DNA of 64,000 nt from an uncultured Lachnospiraceae bacterium (lineage in GTDB: Bacteria > Bacillota > Clostridia > Lachnospirales > Lachnospiraceae): the NCBI GenBank assembly GCA_944377405.1, contig CALWES010000002.1, positions 124,001 to 188,000 of the forward strand. Direction: 5' to 3'. The notes beneath the pieces are model-generated. The model was given only the letters and a program-made list of their open reading frames with translations, was not told the DNA's origin and ran no database searches. Position numbers and translations under genes: made by a program. Numbering within the stretch: position 1 is the stretch's first letter; the number at the start of each line of letters is the position of its first letter. Positions 33,794-42,299 of the stretch are shown one piece after another.

Positions 33794-34541
33794 GGTCCAG
33801 GGACTGAAAAAGCGTTTTGGAAATAAAAATATCGTAGATGACCTCTCCTTCTCCCTGGACAAGGGAAAGCTGATGTGCATCCTGGGCTCCTCCGGCTGCG
33901 GAAAGACCACCACCCTCAACATGATCGGCGGCTTCCTTAAGGCAGACGGCGGACGGATCCTGCTGGATGGCCAGGACATTACGGACATCAGCCCGGAAGA
34001 AAGACCGGTCACCACCGTGTTTCAGGCCTATGCCCTGTTCCCCCATATGAGCGTCATGCAGAATGTGGTCTACGGGCTGAAATTCAAGAAGGTCCCGAAG
34101 CAGGAAGCGGAGGAAAGGGGCCGCCGCTATCTGGAGATGGTGGGAATGGCGGAGTATGCCGACCGGCCGATCCAGAGCCTTTCCGGAGGCCAGCAGCAGC
34201 GTGTGGCCCTGGCCAGAGCCCTGATTACGGAGCCCAAGCTCTGCCTTCTGGACGAGCCCTTTTCCAACCTGGACGCAGGGCTTCGGGAGAAGCTTCGTTT
34301 TGAACTGAAGCGCCTGCAGAAGGAACTGGGCATGACCATGCTGTTCGTTACCCACGATCAGGAGGAGGCCATGATCCTGTCGGACAAGATGGCAGTGATG
34401 GAAAAGGGCATCTTCGTACAGTGCGACACCCCCTGGAACATCTATCATAACCCGGCTTCTGATTTTGTCCGGGATTTCCTGAAGCTGGACCGCCTGATCT
34501 TTCAGGAAGACGGCACCATGCTGAAGCGGATCACAGAGTAA
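33783..34541 (+). CDS. ABC ATPase, iron/polyamine/phosphonate type
   Basis: The 252-residue ATPase has Walker A GSSGCGKTT at about 36-44, Q-loop VFQAYALFPHMSV, signature LSGGQQQRVALARAL, Walker B CLLDEPFSNLD and switch His in VTHDQEEA. The QAYALFPHM wording places it in the PotA/FbpC group. It lacks the long C-terminal TOBE region that PotA has, ending at about residue 252. It completes the transporter. Confidence 0.93.
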   Translation: MYLEVQGLKKRFGNKNIVDDLSFSLDKGKLMCILGSSGCGKTTTLNMIGGFLKADGGRILLDGQDITDISPEERPVTTVFQAYALFPHMSVMQNVVYGLKFKKVPKQEAEERGRRYLEMVGMAEYADRPIQSLSGGQQQRVALARALITEPKLCLLDEPFSNLDAGLREKLRFELKRLQKELGMTMLFVTHDQEEAMILSDKMAVMEKGIFVQCDTPWNIYHNPASDFVRDFLKLDRLIFQEDGTMLKRITE

Positions 34542-34573
34542 GAGAAAAACATCGGGAAGGAAGGACTGAGTCC

Positions 34574-35764
34574 ATGAGGATACTGAGCATAACGGCACAG
34601 AAGCCTGACAGCACCGGCAGCGGCATCTATCTGACGGAGCTTGTGAGGGCCATGGAGGAAATGGGACATCAGCAGGCAGTCATTGCAGGGATCTACCGGG
34701 AGGATCGGCCGCTATTTCCTGAGGGGACGGCCTTCTTCCCGGTATACTTTGAATCAGAGGAGCTTCCCTTCCCCATTGCGGGAATGTCGGACGAGATGCC
34801 CTACCGCAGTACCCGTTACCGGGATATGACGGAGGACATGGCGGACCGTTTTATGCATGCCTTTGAGCAGAAAGCCCTGGAGGCGGTGGAGGCCTTCCGG
34901 CCGGATCTCATCATCTGCCACCATCTTTACCTGATGACGGCAGCCCTCCGCAGGGCTCTTCCAGAGGAGCGGATCTACGGGATCTGCCACAATACGGACC
35001 TTCGGCAGATGGTAAAAACAGATCTGAGACGGGACTTCATTGCAGAAAATATCGCGGGGCTTGACCGGATCTTTACCGCCCAGCAGGAGCAAGTGGAGCT
35101 TATCCGGGAGCTTTACGGCGTGGAGGAGGAACGGATCCGGGTCATCGGCACCGGCTACAGCCAGGAGCGCTTCTACGACAGAGGACTGCGGAAGCGGGAC
35201 GGCATTATCAGACTGGTTTTTGCAGGAAAGATCGCAGAAAAGAAGGGGGTCAAGAGCCTGCTGCGGGCCCTTTCGGCCATCAGGCCGGAGCTTGTGGAAA
35301 GGATGCAGCTGACCCTTGCAGGCGGTGCGGGAAACAGGGAAGAGTATCAGGAAATCCTGAAGCTTGCGGAGCGCTGCCCCGTAAAGACCGTATTTACCGG
35401 AAGACTGGACCAGGATGCCCTGGCAGAGCTCTATTGCGAAAGCGATATCTTCGTTCTGCCGTCCTATTATGACAGCATCCCCCTGACTCTTGTGGAGGCC
35501 CTGGCCTGCGGCTGCAGAGCGGTGGTAAGCGAGCTTCCGGGCTTAAAGCCATGGATCCTGGGAAATGTTCCCGGAGCGGACGTGAGCTTTGTAAGGCTTC
35601 CGGAGATGGAGCATGCGGACGAGCCAAAAAAAGAGAGCCTGCCGGCCTTTGAAAAAAGGCTTTCGGAGGCTCTCAGGGAAAGCGCTGAGAAGGGCTGTAC
35701 GGAACAGGCGGATCTTAGCCGGGTGTCCTGGAGGGGACTTGCGGAAAGGATCCTTAACGCCTGA
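34574..35764 (+). CDS. GT4-type glycosyltransferase
   Basis: The 396-residue protein has the two Rossmann domains of GT-B enzymes. The N-terminal domain starts MRILSITAQKPDSTGSGIYLTEL, with the glycine loop for the acceptor side. The C-terminal domain has FAGKIAEKKGVKSLLRA and the donor-binding segment VLPSYYDSIPLTLVEALACGC, where an E-x7-E-like pattern is expected. It follows the ABC ATPase by 32 bp and is probably cotranscribed. Why a glycosyltransferase is joined to this uptake system is not clear. Confidence 0.87.
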   Translation: MRILSITAQKPDSTGSGIYLTELVRAMEEMGHQQAVIAGIYREDRPLFPEGTAFFPVYFESEELPFPIAGMSDEMPYRSTRYRDMTEDMADRFMHAFEQKALEAVEAFRPDLIICHHLYLMTAALRRALPEERIYGICHNTDLRQMVKTDLRRDFIAENIAGLDRIFTAQQEQVELIRELYGVEEERIRVIGTGYSQERFYDRGLRKRDGIIRLVFAGKIAEKKGVKSLLRALSAIRPELVERMQLTLAGGAGNREEYQEILKLAERCPVKTVFTGRLDQDALAELYCESDIFVLPSYYDSIPLTLVEALACGCRAVVSELPGLKPWILGNVPGADVSFVRLPEMEHADEPKKESLPAFEKRLSEALRESAEKGCTEQADLSRVSWRGLAERILNA

Positions 35765-35785
35765 GTCCCTTACGTTCTGAATCGA

Positions 35786-36922
35786 TCACGCCCCCAGCAG
35801 GAGGGCGGCGAGCACCAGGACAGCCAGGAACAGAAGGTTCCAGCGGGTGAAGGCCCGGAGGAAGCTGCCGCTGTGTCCCGGGTACTCCTTGGAATAATAC
35901 TGGTAGGAGATGAGACTTGCCAGGGAAGCCACAAGGGTCCCAAGGCCTCCGAGATTGACGGCGGTCAGAAGGCTGGCATGGTTCTCCGTAAATCCTGACA
36001 GAAGGATCGCTGCAGGAACATTGCTGATGACCTGGCTTGCCAGGATGCCGAAGAGAAGCTCCCTTCCCTGCAGGAGAGAGGAGAGGGCCTCCTGGATGAG
36101 CTCCACCCGCTTCACATTTCCTACGAAGATAAAGAAAAACAGAAAGGTCAGAAGCAGGAAATAGTCCACGGAGCGAAGCACCTTCCGGTCCAGAAAGAGC
36201 ATGACTGCAATGAGGACCAGGGTCACGGGCAGGTAGGGCAGTAGCCGGAAGACCACCAGGAAGCAGAGCAGGAAGAGAAGGATGTAGGCCGTAAGCTTTC
36301 TGCGGAATCCCGGAACGATCTCGATGGTAGACTTATCCGTCTGGATGGACAGGGTGGTCCGGTCCCTTTTCTCAAGGAGGAGCACTGCCGCCAGCAGGAT
36401 GCCGGAGAGCAGTACATAGGGCAGGACGGAGCGGGCAAAGCGGAGCATGGACATGCCGGAAAGGGAATAGAGATAGATGTTCTGAGGATTCCCTACAGGA
36501 GTTGCCATGCTGCCCAGATTTGCGGCGATGGTCTCCAGCACGATGACCTTAAGGACCCGGTCTTCCTGCCGGATCAGGCGGTAGATCAGGACCGTAAAGG
36601 GAATGAAGGTGATGAGGGCCACGTCGTTTGTAATGAGCATGGAGCTGAAAAAGCACAGGAATACCAGAAGCAGAGCCAGGCTCTTTAAGCTTCCGGCCCT
36701 TTTCAGCAGGACATAGCCCAGCATGGAGAAGACTCCGATGGACTGGAAGCCTGCCACCACCGTCATCAGGCAGAAGATGAGGCAGAGGGTCCTGTAATCC
36801 GGATAATTGATATAAGCGGCGTCAGGCCGCACAAAGAGAGCGGAGATCAGTGCGCAGAGGGCTGCGGCACAGAAGACCGGCTCTTTTTTTATGAATGCAG
36901 TGAGTTTATGAGAACTGTTCAT
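35786..36922 (-). CDS. SLC13/ArsB-type anion permease
   Basis: The 378-residue membrane protein has about 11 predicted segments. The motifs ITNDVALITFIPFTVL around 96-111 and VISNVPAAILLSGF around 300-313 are paired hairpin signatures of the ion transporter (DASS/ArsB) fold, each with the Asn-Asp or Asn-Val-Pro pattern. GNPQNIYLY is also typical. Substrates of relatives include citrate, dicarboxylates and arsenite. The start at 36922 has GGAAGAGG upstream. It converges with the glycosyltransferase gene. Confidence 0.88.
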   Translation of the reverse strand: MNSSHKLTAFIKKEPVFCAAALCALISALFVRPDAAYINYPDYRTLCLIFCLMTVVAGFQSIGVFSMLGYVLLKRAGSLKSLALLLVFLCFFSSMLITNDVALITFIPFTVLIYRLIRQEDRVLKVIVLETIAANLGSMATPVGNPQNIYLYSLSGMSMLRFARSVLPYVLLSGILLAAVLLLEKRDRTTLSIQTDKSTIEIVPGFRRKLTAYILLFLLCFLVVFRLLPYLPVTLVLIAVMLFLDRKVLRSVDYFLLLTFLFFFIFVGNVKRVELIQEALSSLLQGRELLFGILASQVISNVPAAILLSGFTENHASLLTAVNLGGLGTLVASLASLISYQYYSKEYPGHSGSFLRAFTRWNLLFLAVLVLAALLLGA

Positions 36923-37069
36923 GATACCTCTTCCTTTCAGATCTTTCCTATCATATACCAAAGGGAACTTTGCTACAATGCTGTTTTTTGTATTTTCTCA
37001 GAACCTGAAATTTTTCGGAAATCCACAGAAAAATACTATGATTTTTGTGAATCTTTCATGAAGCTGCAG

Positions 37070-37078
37070 TGGTATAAT
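37070..37078 (+). promoter_or_regulatory. Extended -10 promoter before the bL25 gene
   Basis: TGG-TATAAT at 37070-37078, about 100 bp before the start codon. The -35 box is poor. Confidence 0.5.
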
Positions 37079-37180
37079 AAATACCGTAAAAAGAATATGG
37101 ATACTTACCAGACCTCTTTGCAGGAATGTGAAGTTGAAGGCCGCTAAGCAATCTGAGTCAGTTTAAGGAGGAAAAGACAA

Positions 37181-37786
37181 ATGACTACTTTAAAAGCTGA
37201 GAGAAGAGACATGGCCGTAAAGGCGAAAAAGCTTAGACGGGAAGGATACGTAACAGGAAGCGTATTCGGACGGGAACTGAAGGAGTCCCTGCCCATCAGG
37301 TTCTCAAAGAAGGATGCGGACCGCCTGATGAAGACAAGCGGAAAGGGCAGCAGGATCATGCTGGAGGTCGATGGACAGCAGTATAACGTACTGATCAAGG
37401 AGATCGATTTTGACGCTCTGAAGAGACAGATCAACGAGATCGATTTTCAGGCACTGGTTCAGAACGAGATGGTAAACTCCGTAGCGGAGATCCTGCTTCT
37501 GAATCATGACAAGGTACAGGAGGGTGTTCTGGAGCAGCATCTGGAGGAGATCTCTTACCGGGCACTGCCCGCTTCCCTGGTGGAGAAGATCGAAATCGAT
37601 GTGGGAGGCATGCACGTTGGAGACGCCATCCATGTAAAGGATCTGGCCATAGCAGCAGATAAGAACGTCCATCTGCTTACGGATCCGGAGGAGATCGTCG
37701 TATCCGTTGCCGCCGTTCACAATGTGGACCTTGGAGAGACGGAGACGGGAGAGGAAGCCGGAGAGGCTGCGGAAGCCCAGTCATAA
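37181..37786 (+). CDS. rplY: 50S ribosomal protein bL25, CTC form
   Basis: The 201-residue protein has the N-terminal 5S-rRNA-binding domain (TLKAERRDMAVKAKKLRREGYVTGSVFG) and the C-terminal CTC extension from about residue 95, with the family end VHLLTDPEEIVVSV. The acidic tail is common in this form. In several Firmicutes it is a stress protein (Ctc). AGGAGG precedes the ATG. It has no operon partner here. Confidence 0.93.
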   Translation: MTTLKAERRDMAVKAKKLRREGYVTGSVFGRELKESLPIRFSKKDADRLMKTSGKGSRIMLEVDGQQYNVLIKEIDFDALKRQINEIDFQALVQNEMVNSVAEILLLNHDKVQEGVLEQHLEEISYRALPASLVEKIEIDVGGMHVGDAIHVKDLAIAADKNVHLLTDPEEIVVSVAAVHNVDLGETETGEEAGEAAEAQS

Positions 37787-37886
37787 AAGCACCGGACAGC
37801 AAAGTGATATAAGTGATTCTTTGGAATAGCCATTCCCACTGGTTATTATAACGAAGGATATCATCCGGACACATCATAATTTATAT

Positions 37887-37934
37887 AAAAACGACAAGTT
37901 GTTTGCGGAAAAACGTTGACAGCTTGTCGTTTTT
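37887..37934 (+). terminator. Terminator after bL25, overlapping the next promoter
   Basis: AAAACGACAAG (37887-37897) pairs with CTTGTCGTTTT (37923-37933) across a long loop, with T following. The loop and right arm contain the -35 box of the frl promoter. Confidence 0.75.
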
Positions 37935-37944
37935 GTTGTATAAG
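37916..37944 (+). promoter_or_regulatory. Promoter of the fructosamine operon
   Basis: TTGACA (37916-37921) and TATAAG (37939-37944) are 17 bp apart. Confidence 0.85.
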
Positions 37945-37955
37945 TAAGTTACGAT

Positions 37956-37969
37956 ATATAACGTTATAT
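37956..37969 (+). promoter_or_regulatory. Perfect 14-bp palindrome, candidate GntR operator
   Basis: ATATAACGTTATAT lies about 5-18 bp downstream of the expected transcription start of the frl operon. Palindromes of this length and TATA...TATA form are usual for HutC-type GntR repressors, and such a regulator ends the gene cluster. Confidence 0.65.
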
Positions 37970-38047
37970 GATGACATTGTTTCATCCGGAGAAACAATAG
38001 TGTGTCTTCAACAAACATTTTGAAAGTCAACAGGAGGCTTGAATCTT

Positions 38048-39022
38048 ATGAAAAACGAAATCGTTGCACAGATCGAAGCGGCCGTCAAGGCAGTGGCAGG
38101 AAAGAAAGTCAATCACTTCTATTTTGTAGCCTGCGGCGGCTCCCAGGCATTCATGATGCCGGCACAGTTCATGTTCGACCGTGAGATCGAGATCCCGGCA
38201 AGCATCTATACCTCCAATCAGTTTGTGCATATGGAGCCCAAGGCTCTGAACGAGAATTCCGTTGTGATCACCTGCTCTCATTCCGGAAATACACCGGAGA
38301 CCGTAAAGGCAACTGAGGTTGCAAGAGAGAAGGGCGCTGTTACCATCGCACTTTCACACCTTGTGGATTCTCCTCTCTGGAAGGCTGCAGAGTTCCCGAT
38401 CTACTATGACTGGGGCCAGGAAGCTGATACCTCCGATCTGAACAAGGCAGTTCTGTACTCCCTGCTGTTCAAGATTCTCAACATCGTTAATCCCTGTGAG
38501 AAGTATGAGAAGGGCCTTGAGGCCATCAATCATCTCCAGGAGGCTACCGACAAGGTAAAGGCCCAGTACGCAGACTTTGCAAAGGAATGGGGAAAGAGCT
38601 ATAAGAGAGAGCCGCTGATCTACACCATGGGCAGCGGTGCCTGCTACGGCGAGTGCTATTCCTATGCCATCTGCCTGATGATGGAGATGCAGTGGATCCA
38701 CTCCAGCTGCATCCATTCCGGCGAGTATTTCCACGGACCCTTCGAGGTAACGGACTTCGACGTTCCCTTCATCATCGTAAAGGGTGTTGGCTCCACCAGA
38801 TATCTGGATGAGAGAGCATACAACTTCTGCAAGAAGTACTCCCAGAGGATCGCTCTCATTGATGCAGCAGACTTCGACTGGTGCGGAATCGATGAGTCCG
38901 TCAGAGAGTACTATGCTCCGCTTCTGGTAGGCGCTGTTCTCAGAAGCATGGCTGATGCCATCGCTTACGAGAGAGGTCATGACCTGGGCGTCCGCAGATA
39001 CATGTGGAAGATGGAATACTAA
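38048..39022 (+). CDS. frlB: Fructosamine (fructoselysine-type) 6-phosphate deglycase, SIS domain
   Basis: The 324-residue protein has two SIS sugar-isomerase domains. Key parts are FYFVACGGSQAF, the phosphosugar loop CSHSGNTPETVKA, and the second-domain YTMGSGACYGECY and HSGEYFHGPFEV. FrlB splits a phosphorylated Amadori product such as fructoselysine 6-phosphate into glucose 6-phosphate and the amino acid. The presence of an FrlD-like kinase, a sugar ABC transporter and a GntR regulator in the same cluster supports this over plain GlmS-like activity. ATG 38048 lies 10 nt after AGGAGG. Confidence 0.87.
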   Translation: MKNEIVAQIEAAVKAVAGKKVNHFYFVACGGSQAFMMPAQFMFDREIEIPASIYTSNQFVHMEPKALNENSVVITCSHSGNTPETVKATEVAREKGAVTIALSHLVDSPLWKAAEFPIYYDWGQEADTSDLNKAVLYSLLFKILNIVNPCEKYEKGLEAINHLQEATDKVKAQYADFAKEWGKSYKREPLIYTMGSGACYGECYSYAICLMMEMQWIHSSCIHSGEYFHGPFEVTDFDVPFIIVKGVGSTRYLDERAYNFCKKYSQRIALIDAADFDWCGIDESVREYYAPLLVGAVLRSMADAIAYERGHDLGVRRYMWKMEY

Positions 39023-39069
39023 TCAATGACCGCAACCGCAGGTCATGAAAACTGAATAGGGCTTAAAGG

Positions 39070-39147
39070 CACAGCTTGGAACACAGATGTGTTTCAAGCT
39101 GTAGCCATAGAAAGCCATATGTTTTGAACTGCCGCGGGAGGCGGCAG
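39070..39147 (+). promoter_or_regulatory. Two strong hairpins between frlB and the binding-protein gene
   Basis: ACAGCTTG-N-AACACA pairs with TGTGTT-N-CAAGCTGT (39071-39102), and CTGCCGC (39129-39135) pairs with GCGGCAG (39141-39147) directly before the ribosome binding site. A weaker TGACC/GGTCA pair lies at about 39027-39045. None has a T run, so they probably stabilise or process the mRNA for high binding-protein output. Confidence 0.6.
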
Positions 39148-39161
39148 GAAAGGGGTAAATT

Positions 39162-40472
39162 ATGAAATTAAGAAAGCTTAGCATTCTGGCGCTGGCTTCC
39201 ATGACGGCACTGGCGCTCTACGGCTGTGGCGGCGGCGACACGGCATCTGCAGATAACAACGGCGGAGCAGAGGGAGATCAGATCGAGATCAACTTCTTCC
39301 ACAGATGGCCCAATGATCCGAAGAACGCCATGTTCAAGGAACTCATTGCAAAATATGAGGAGGAAAATCCCAACGTAAAGATCAACATGGACTGCATCCT
39401 GAACGATCAGTACAAGGAGAAGATCCGTATGATCGTTTCTACCGATGAAGTGCCGGATATCTTCTCATCCTGGTCCGGAACCTTCGCTCAGGAGATGATC
39501 GATTCCGGAAACGTTCTGGATCTTACCTCCACCTTTGAGGAGGATCCGGAGTGGAGCGACACCATTGCAGATGTCAGCGTAGGACCCTTCACCTTCGACG
39601 GAAAGATCATGGCGATTCCGTGGTCTCAGGACGGTAAGGCATTCTTCTACAACAAGCGGATCTTCGAGGAGAACAACCTGGAGGTTCCCACCACCTGGAA
39701 TGAGTTCATCGACGTGCTGGACAAGCTGAAGGCTGCCGGCTATGAGAACCCCATCGCAGAAGGCCTTAAGGACCAGTGGGCGATCCTTCATTACCTTGGA
39801 ACCATGAACCAGAGAATGGTAGATCCGGAAGTTCTGGCAGCAGACTATGATCCGGCCACCGGCGAATTCACGGATCCGGCATACGTAGATGTGCTGGAGA
39901 AGTGGCAGCAGCTCACCTCCTACATGGGAGAGGTTGCAACCGCCATCGACCACGAGACTGCAAGAAACACCTATTTCGCTACCGAGGAATCCCCCATCAT
40001 GTATCTGCAGTTTGCGGAGATCTCTCTGATGACGGATACCGTAAACTTTGATTACGGCTACTTCAACTTCCCGGCATTCGAGGAAGGAAAGGGTGATCCC
40101 AAGGCTCTGACCGGTGCTCCCGAGGGCTTCATGGTTTCCAACAAGGCAGAGCATCCGGAAGAGTGCATCAAGTTCCTGAAGTGGCTTGTAAGCCCCGAAG
40201 GCGGTGCAGTTGATCTGACGGTAAAGGGCGGTGACCTGACCTGCGTTAACGGCGCTCTGACCGAGGAAAATGCACTTCCCGCACAGATCGAGGCTCTGGA
40301 AACCATCAATGAAGCAAGTCAGATGGCACCCTGGTTCGATAATGCCTGCGACGCTTCCATCTACACCGTATTCGGTCAGGGAGCTTCCGCAATCGCAACC
40401 GGCGACATGACTCCTGAGGATGCCATGGCAGACGTTCAGGCCGCTGCAGCGGATCTGCGTGCAAAGCAGTAA
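39162..40472 (+). CDS. Sugar-type ABC substrate-binding lipoprotein (fructosamine uptake)
   Basis: The 436-residue protein has a signal peptide with lipobox LYGC at about 19-22. The mature part is a family 1 extracellular solute-binding protein: INFFHRWPNDPKNAMFKELIAKYEEENP and IPWSQDGKAFFYNKRIFEE are usual features. In this operon it should bind Amadori compounds such as fructose-lysine or other fructosyl-amino acids, in the role of FrlO. Hairpins before and after the gene suggest raised expression compared with the permeases. Confidence 0.88.
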   Translation: MKLRKLSILALASMTALALYGCGGGDTASADNNGGAEGDQIEINFFHRWPNDPKNAMFKELIAKYEEENPNVKINMDCILNDQYKEKIRMIVSTDEVPDIFSSWSGTFAQEMIDSGNVLDLTSTFEEDPEWSDTIADVSVGPFTFDGKIMAIPWSQDGKAFFYNKRIFEENNLEVPTTWNEFIDVLDKLKAAGYENPIAEGLKDQWAILHYLGTMNQRMVDPEVLAADYDPATGEFTDPAYVDVLEKWQQLTSYMGEVATAIDHETARNTYFATEESPIMYLQFAEISLMTDTVNFDYGYFNFPAFEEGKGDPKALTGAPEGFMVSNKAEHPEECIKFLKWLVSPEGGAVDLTVKGGDLTCVNGALTEENALPAQIEALETINEASQMAPWFDNACDASIYTVFGQGASAIATGDMTPEDAMADVQAAAADLRAKQ

Positions 40473-40476
40473 CGAA

Positions 40477-40500
40477 AAAGCCTGCTTAACAGCAGGCTTT
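40477..40500 (+). promoter_or_regulatory. Intercistronic hairpin after the binding-protein gene
   Basis: AAAGCCTGC (40477-40485) pairs perfectly with GCAGGCTTT (40492-40500). Only three T follow, so it is more likely a 3'-end stabiliser or weak attenuator than a full terminator. Confidence 0.7.
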
Positions 40501-40519
40501 GCACAGAATGGAGGATATT

Positions 40520-41404
40520 ATGACTCAAAAACGTAACAGGGAGGCCTTCCTCTATATCCTTCCGTGCCTGGTGGTATTGGGATTTTTCGTATACTATCCG
40601 CTGGTCATGAATCTGATCTACAGCTTTCAGTCCTTCGGAATGTCCGATACCACAAGAGATTTTGTAGGCCTCGCCAATTTCAAGAAGCTGTTCTCAGACG
40701 AGATCATTCTCACCAGTCTGAAGAACAACGTACTTTATGCGGTGATCTCCGTCATTATCCAGGTCGGCTTCGGCCTGGTGCTGGCGGCGGTGCTGGAGGA
40801 CCGGGTATTCCAGAAGGTTTCCCCCTTCTTCAGGACCACTTACTTTATACCGACTCTGCTGTCCATGACAGTTGTCTGCCTGCTGTTTGAGTTCGTTTAC
40901 AACCCCCAGATGGGTCTTCTCAACAGCTTCCTGGAGCTGATCGGACTGGATGGCCTTACAAATGTATGGCTTGGCAAAAGCTCCATTGCCATGTATGCTG
41001 TAATAGCCGTATCCCAGTGGCAGAGTACCGGTTATGTAACGATGCTGTTTATCGTGGCGATCCAGAAGATCCCCAGAGACCTGTATGAGGCGGCGGAGAT
41101 GGACGGAGCCGGCAAGATCCGCCAGTTCTTCAGCATTACCGTTCCTCAGGTTAAGCAGATGTTCTTCGTTACCATGGTCATTACGGTGGTAGGTGCCTTT
41201 ACCGTATTCAACGAGCCCTACATCCTGACCAGCGGCGGACCCGGAACCTCTACCATGACCCTGGCCCTTCATATGTACCAGACAGGTGTCGTAAAGAATG
41301 ATATGGGCTACGCTTCCACCATTGCCCTTCTGATCTTTGTGATCACGGCAGTGCTTTCCAGCATCCAGTTCATAACCATCGGCGGAAAGGAGGACAAGGA
41401 ATAA
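40520..41404 (+). CDS. Sugar ABC permease 1 (FrlN-like)
   Basis: The 294-residue protein has six membrane segments and the MalF-type coupling loop YEAAEMDGAGKIRQFFSITVPQV. ATG 40520 follows GGAGG; a TTG at 40499 is in frame but lies in the hairpin. The stop codon overlaps the start of the second permease. Together they form the channel for the fructosamine transporter. No ATPase gene is present in the operon, so a shared MsmX-like ATPase from elsewhere must drive it. Confidence 0.9.
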   Translation: MTQKRNREAFLYILPCLVVLGFFVYYPLVMNLIYSFQSFGMSDTTRDFVGLANFKKLFSDEIILTSLKNNVLYAVISVIIQVGFGLVLAAVLEDRVFQKVSPFFRTTYFIPTLLSMTVVCLLFEFVYNPQMGLLNSFLELIGLDGLTNVWLGKSSIAMYAVIAVSQWQSTGYVTMLFIVAIQKIPRDLYEAAEMDGAGKIRQFFSITVPQVKQMFFVTMVITVVGAFTVFNEPYILTSGGPGTSTMTLALHMYQTGVVKNDMGYASTIALLIFVITAVLSSIQFITIGGKEDKE

Positions 41405-42249
41405 TGGCAAGAACACATTCCAGAAGAAACCGGATGAATGCCGGTGAATATATCTGGCTGGCGATTCTCATCGTACTGGCGGTTCTGATCATCTATCCCA
41501 TGTTCTGGATCGTGATGTCCTCCTTCAAGGATTACAACGGCATCTTCAAGGATGTCTGGGGCCTTCCCACGGAATGGCTCTTTGAAAACTACAAGACCGC
41601 CTGGGACAGAGGTATTTCCAATTACTTCATCAACTCGGTGATCGTCAGTGCCGGAACCATTTTCGGCGTAGTACTCCTTACCACCTTCGCAGCCTTCGGT
41701 ATCTGTCAGATGAAGAGCCGCCTGGCGGACATCTGCTTTCTGGCCATCCTTGGCGGACTGCTGCTGTCCCCTCAGGTATGTCTGATGCCCCTTTACATGC
41801 TGCTGAAGAATCTGGGCCTGAAGGATACTTATTTTGCACTGATCTTCCCTTATATCGCATTCCGCATACCGGTTTCCGTTATGCTGATCCGGTCCTTCTT
41901 TATCGGAATCCCCAAGGATCTGGAGGAGTCAGCCATCATTGACGGTGCATCCTTCTTCCAGATCTACAGGAAGATCTACCTGCCTCTTTCAAAGCCCATT
42001 ATCTCAACGGTCATCATCATGACGGCTTACTATTCCTGGAATGAATTCGTGTTTGCCACCATGTTTATCGACTCTTCCGAGCGGCAGACCATTCCTGTAG
42101 GACTGATGGTATTCTCAGACGGACTTATGACCAACTGGGGCGTTGTTATGGCCGGTATGGTAATTGCCTGCCTGCCGATCTGCATCCTGTTTATCCTGAT
42201 GCAGAAGAGCTTCATCCGCGGTATCACCGCAGGAAGCGTCAAGGGCTAA
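41404..42249 (+). CDS. Sugar ABC permease 2 (FrlM-like)
   Basis: The 281-residue protein is of the MalG type, with six membrane segments and the coupling loop EESAIIDGASFFQIYRKIYLPLSKP. Its start shares one base with the previous stop, so translation is coupled. It pairs with the preceding permease. Confidence 0.92.
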   Translation: MARTHSRRNRMNAGEYIWLAILIVLAVLIIYPMFWIVMSSFKDYNGIFKDVWGLPTEWLFENYKTAWDRGISNYFINSVIVSAGTIFGVVLLTTFAAFGICQMKSRLADICFLAILGGLLLSPQVCLMPLYMLLKNLGLKDTYFALIFPYIAFRIPVSVMLIRSFFIGIPKDLEESAIIDGASFFQIYRKIYLPLSKPIISTVIIMTAYYSWNEFVFATMFIDSSERQTIPVGLMVFSDGLMTNWGVVMAGMVIACLPICILFILMQKSFIRGITAGSVKG

Positions 42250-42299
42250 AGAGCCCGGGGTAAACCCAGTATATCAATGAACGGAAAGGATTGAACGCA

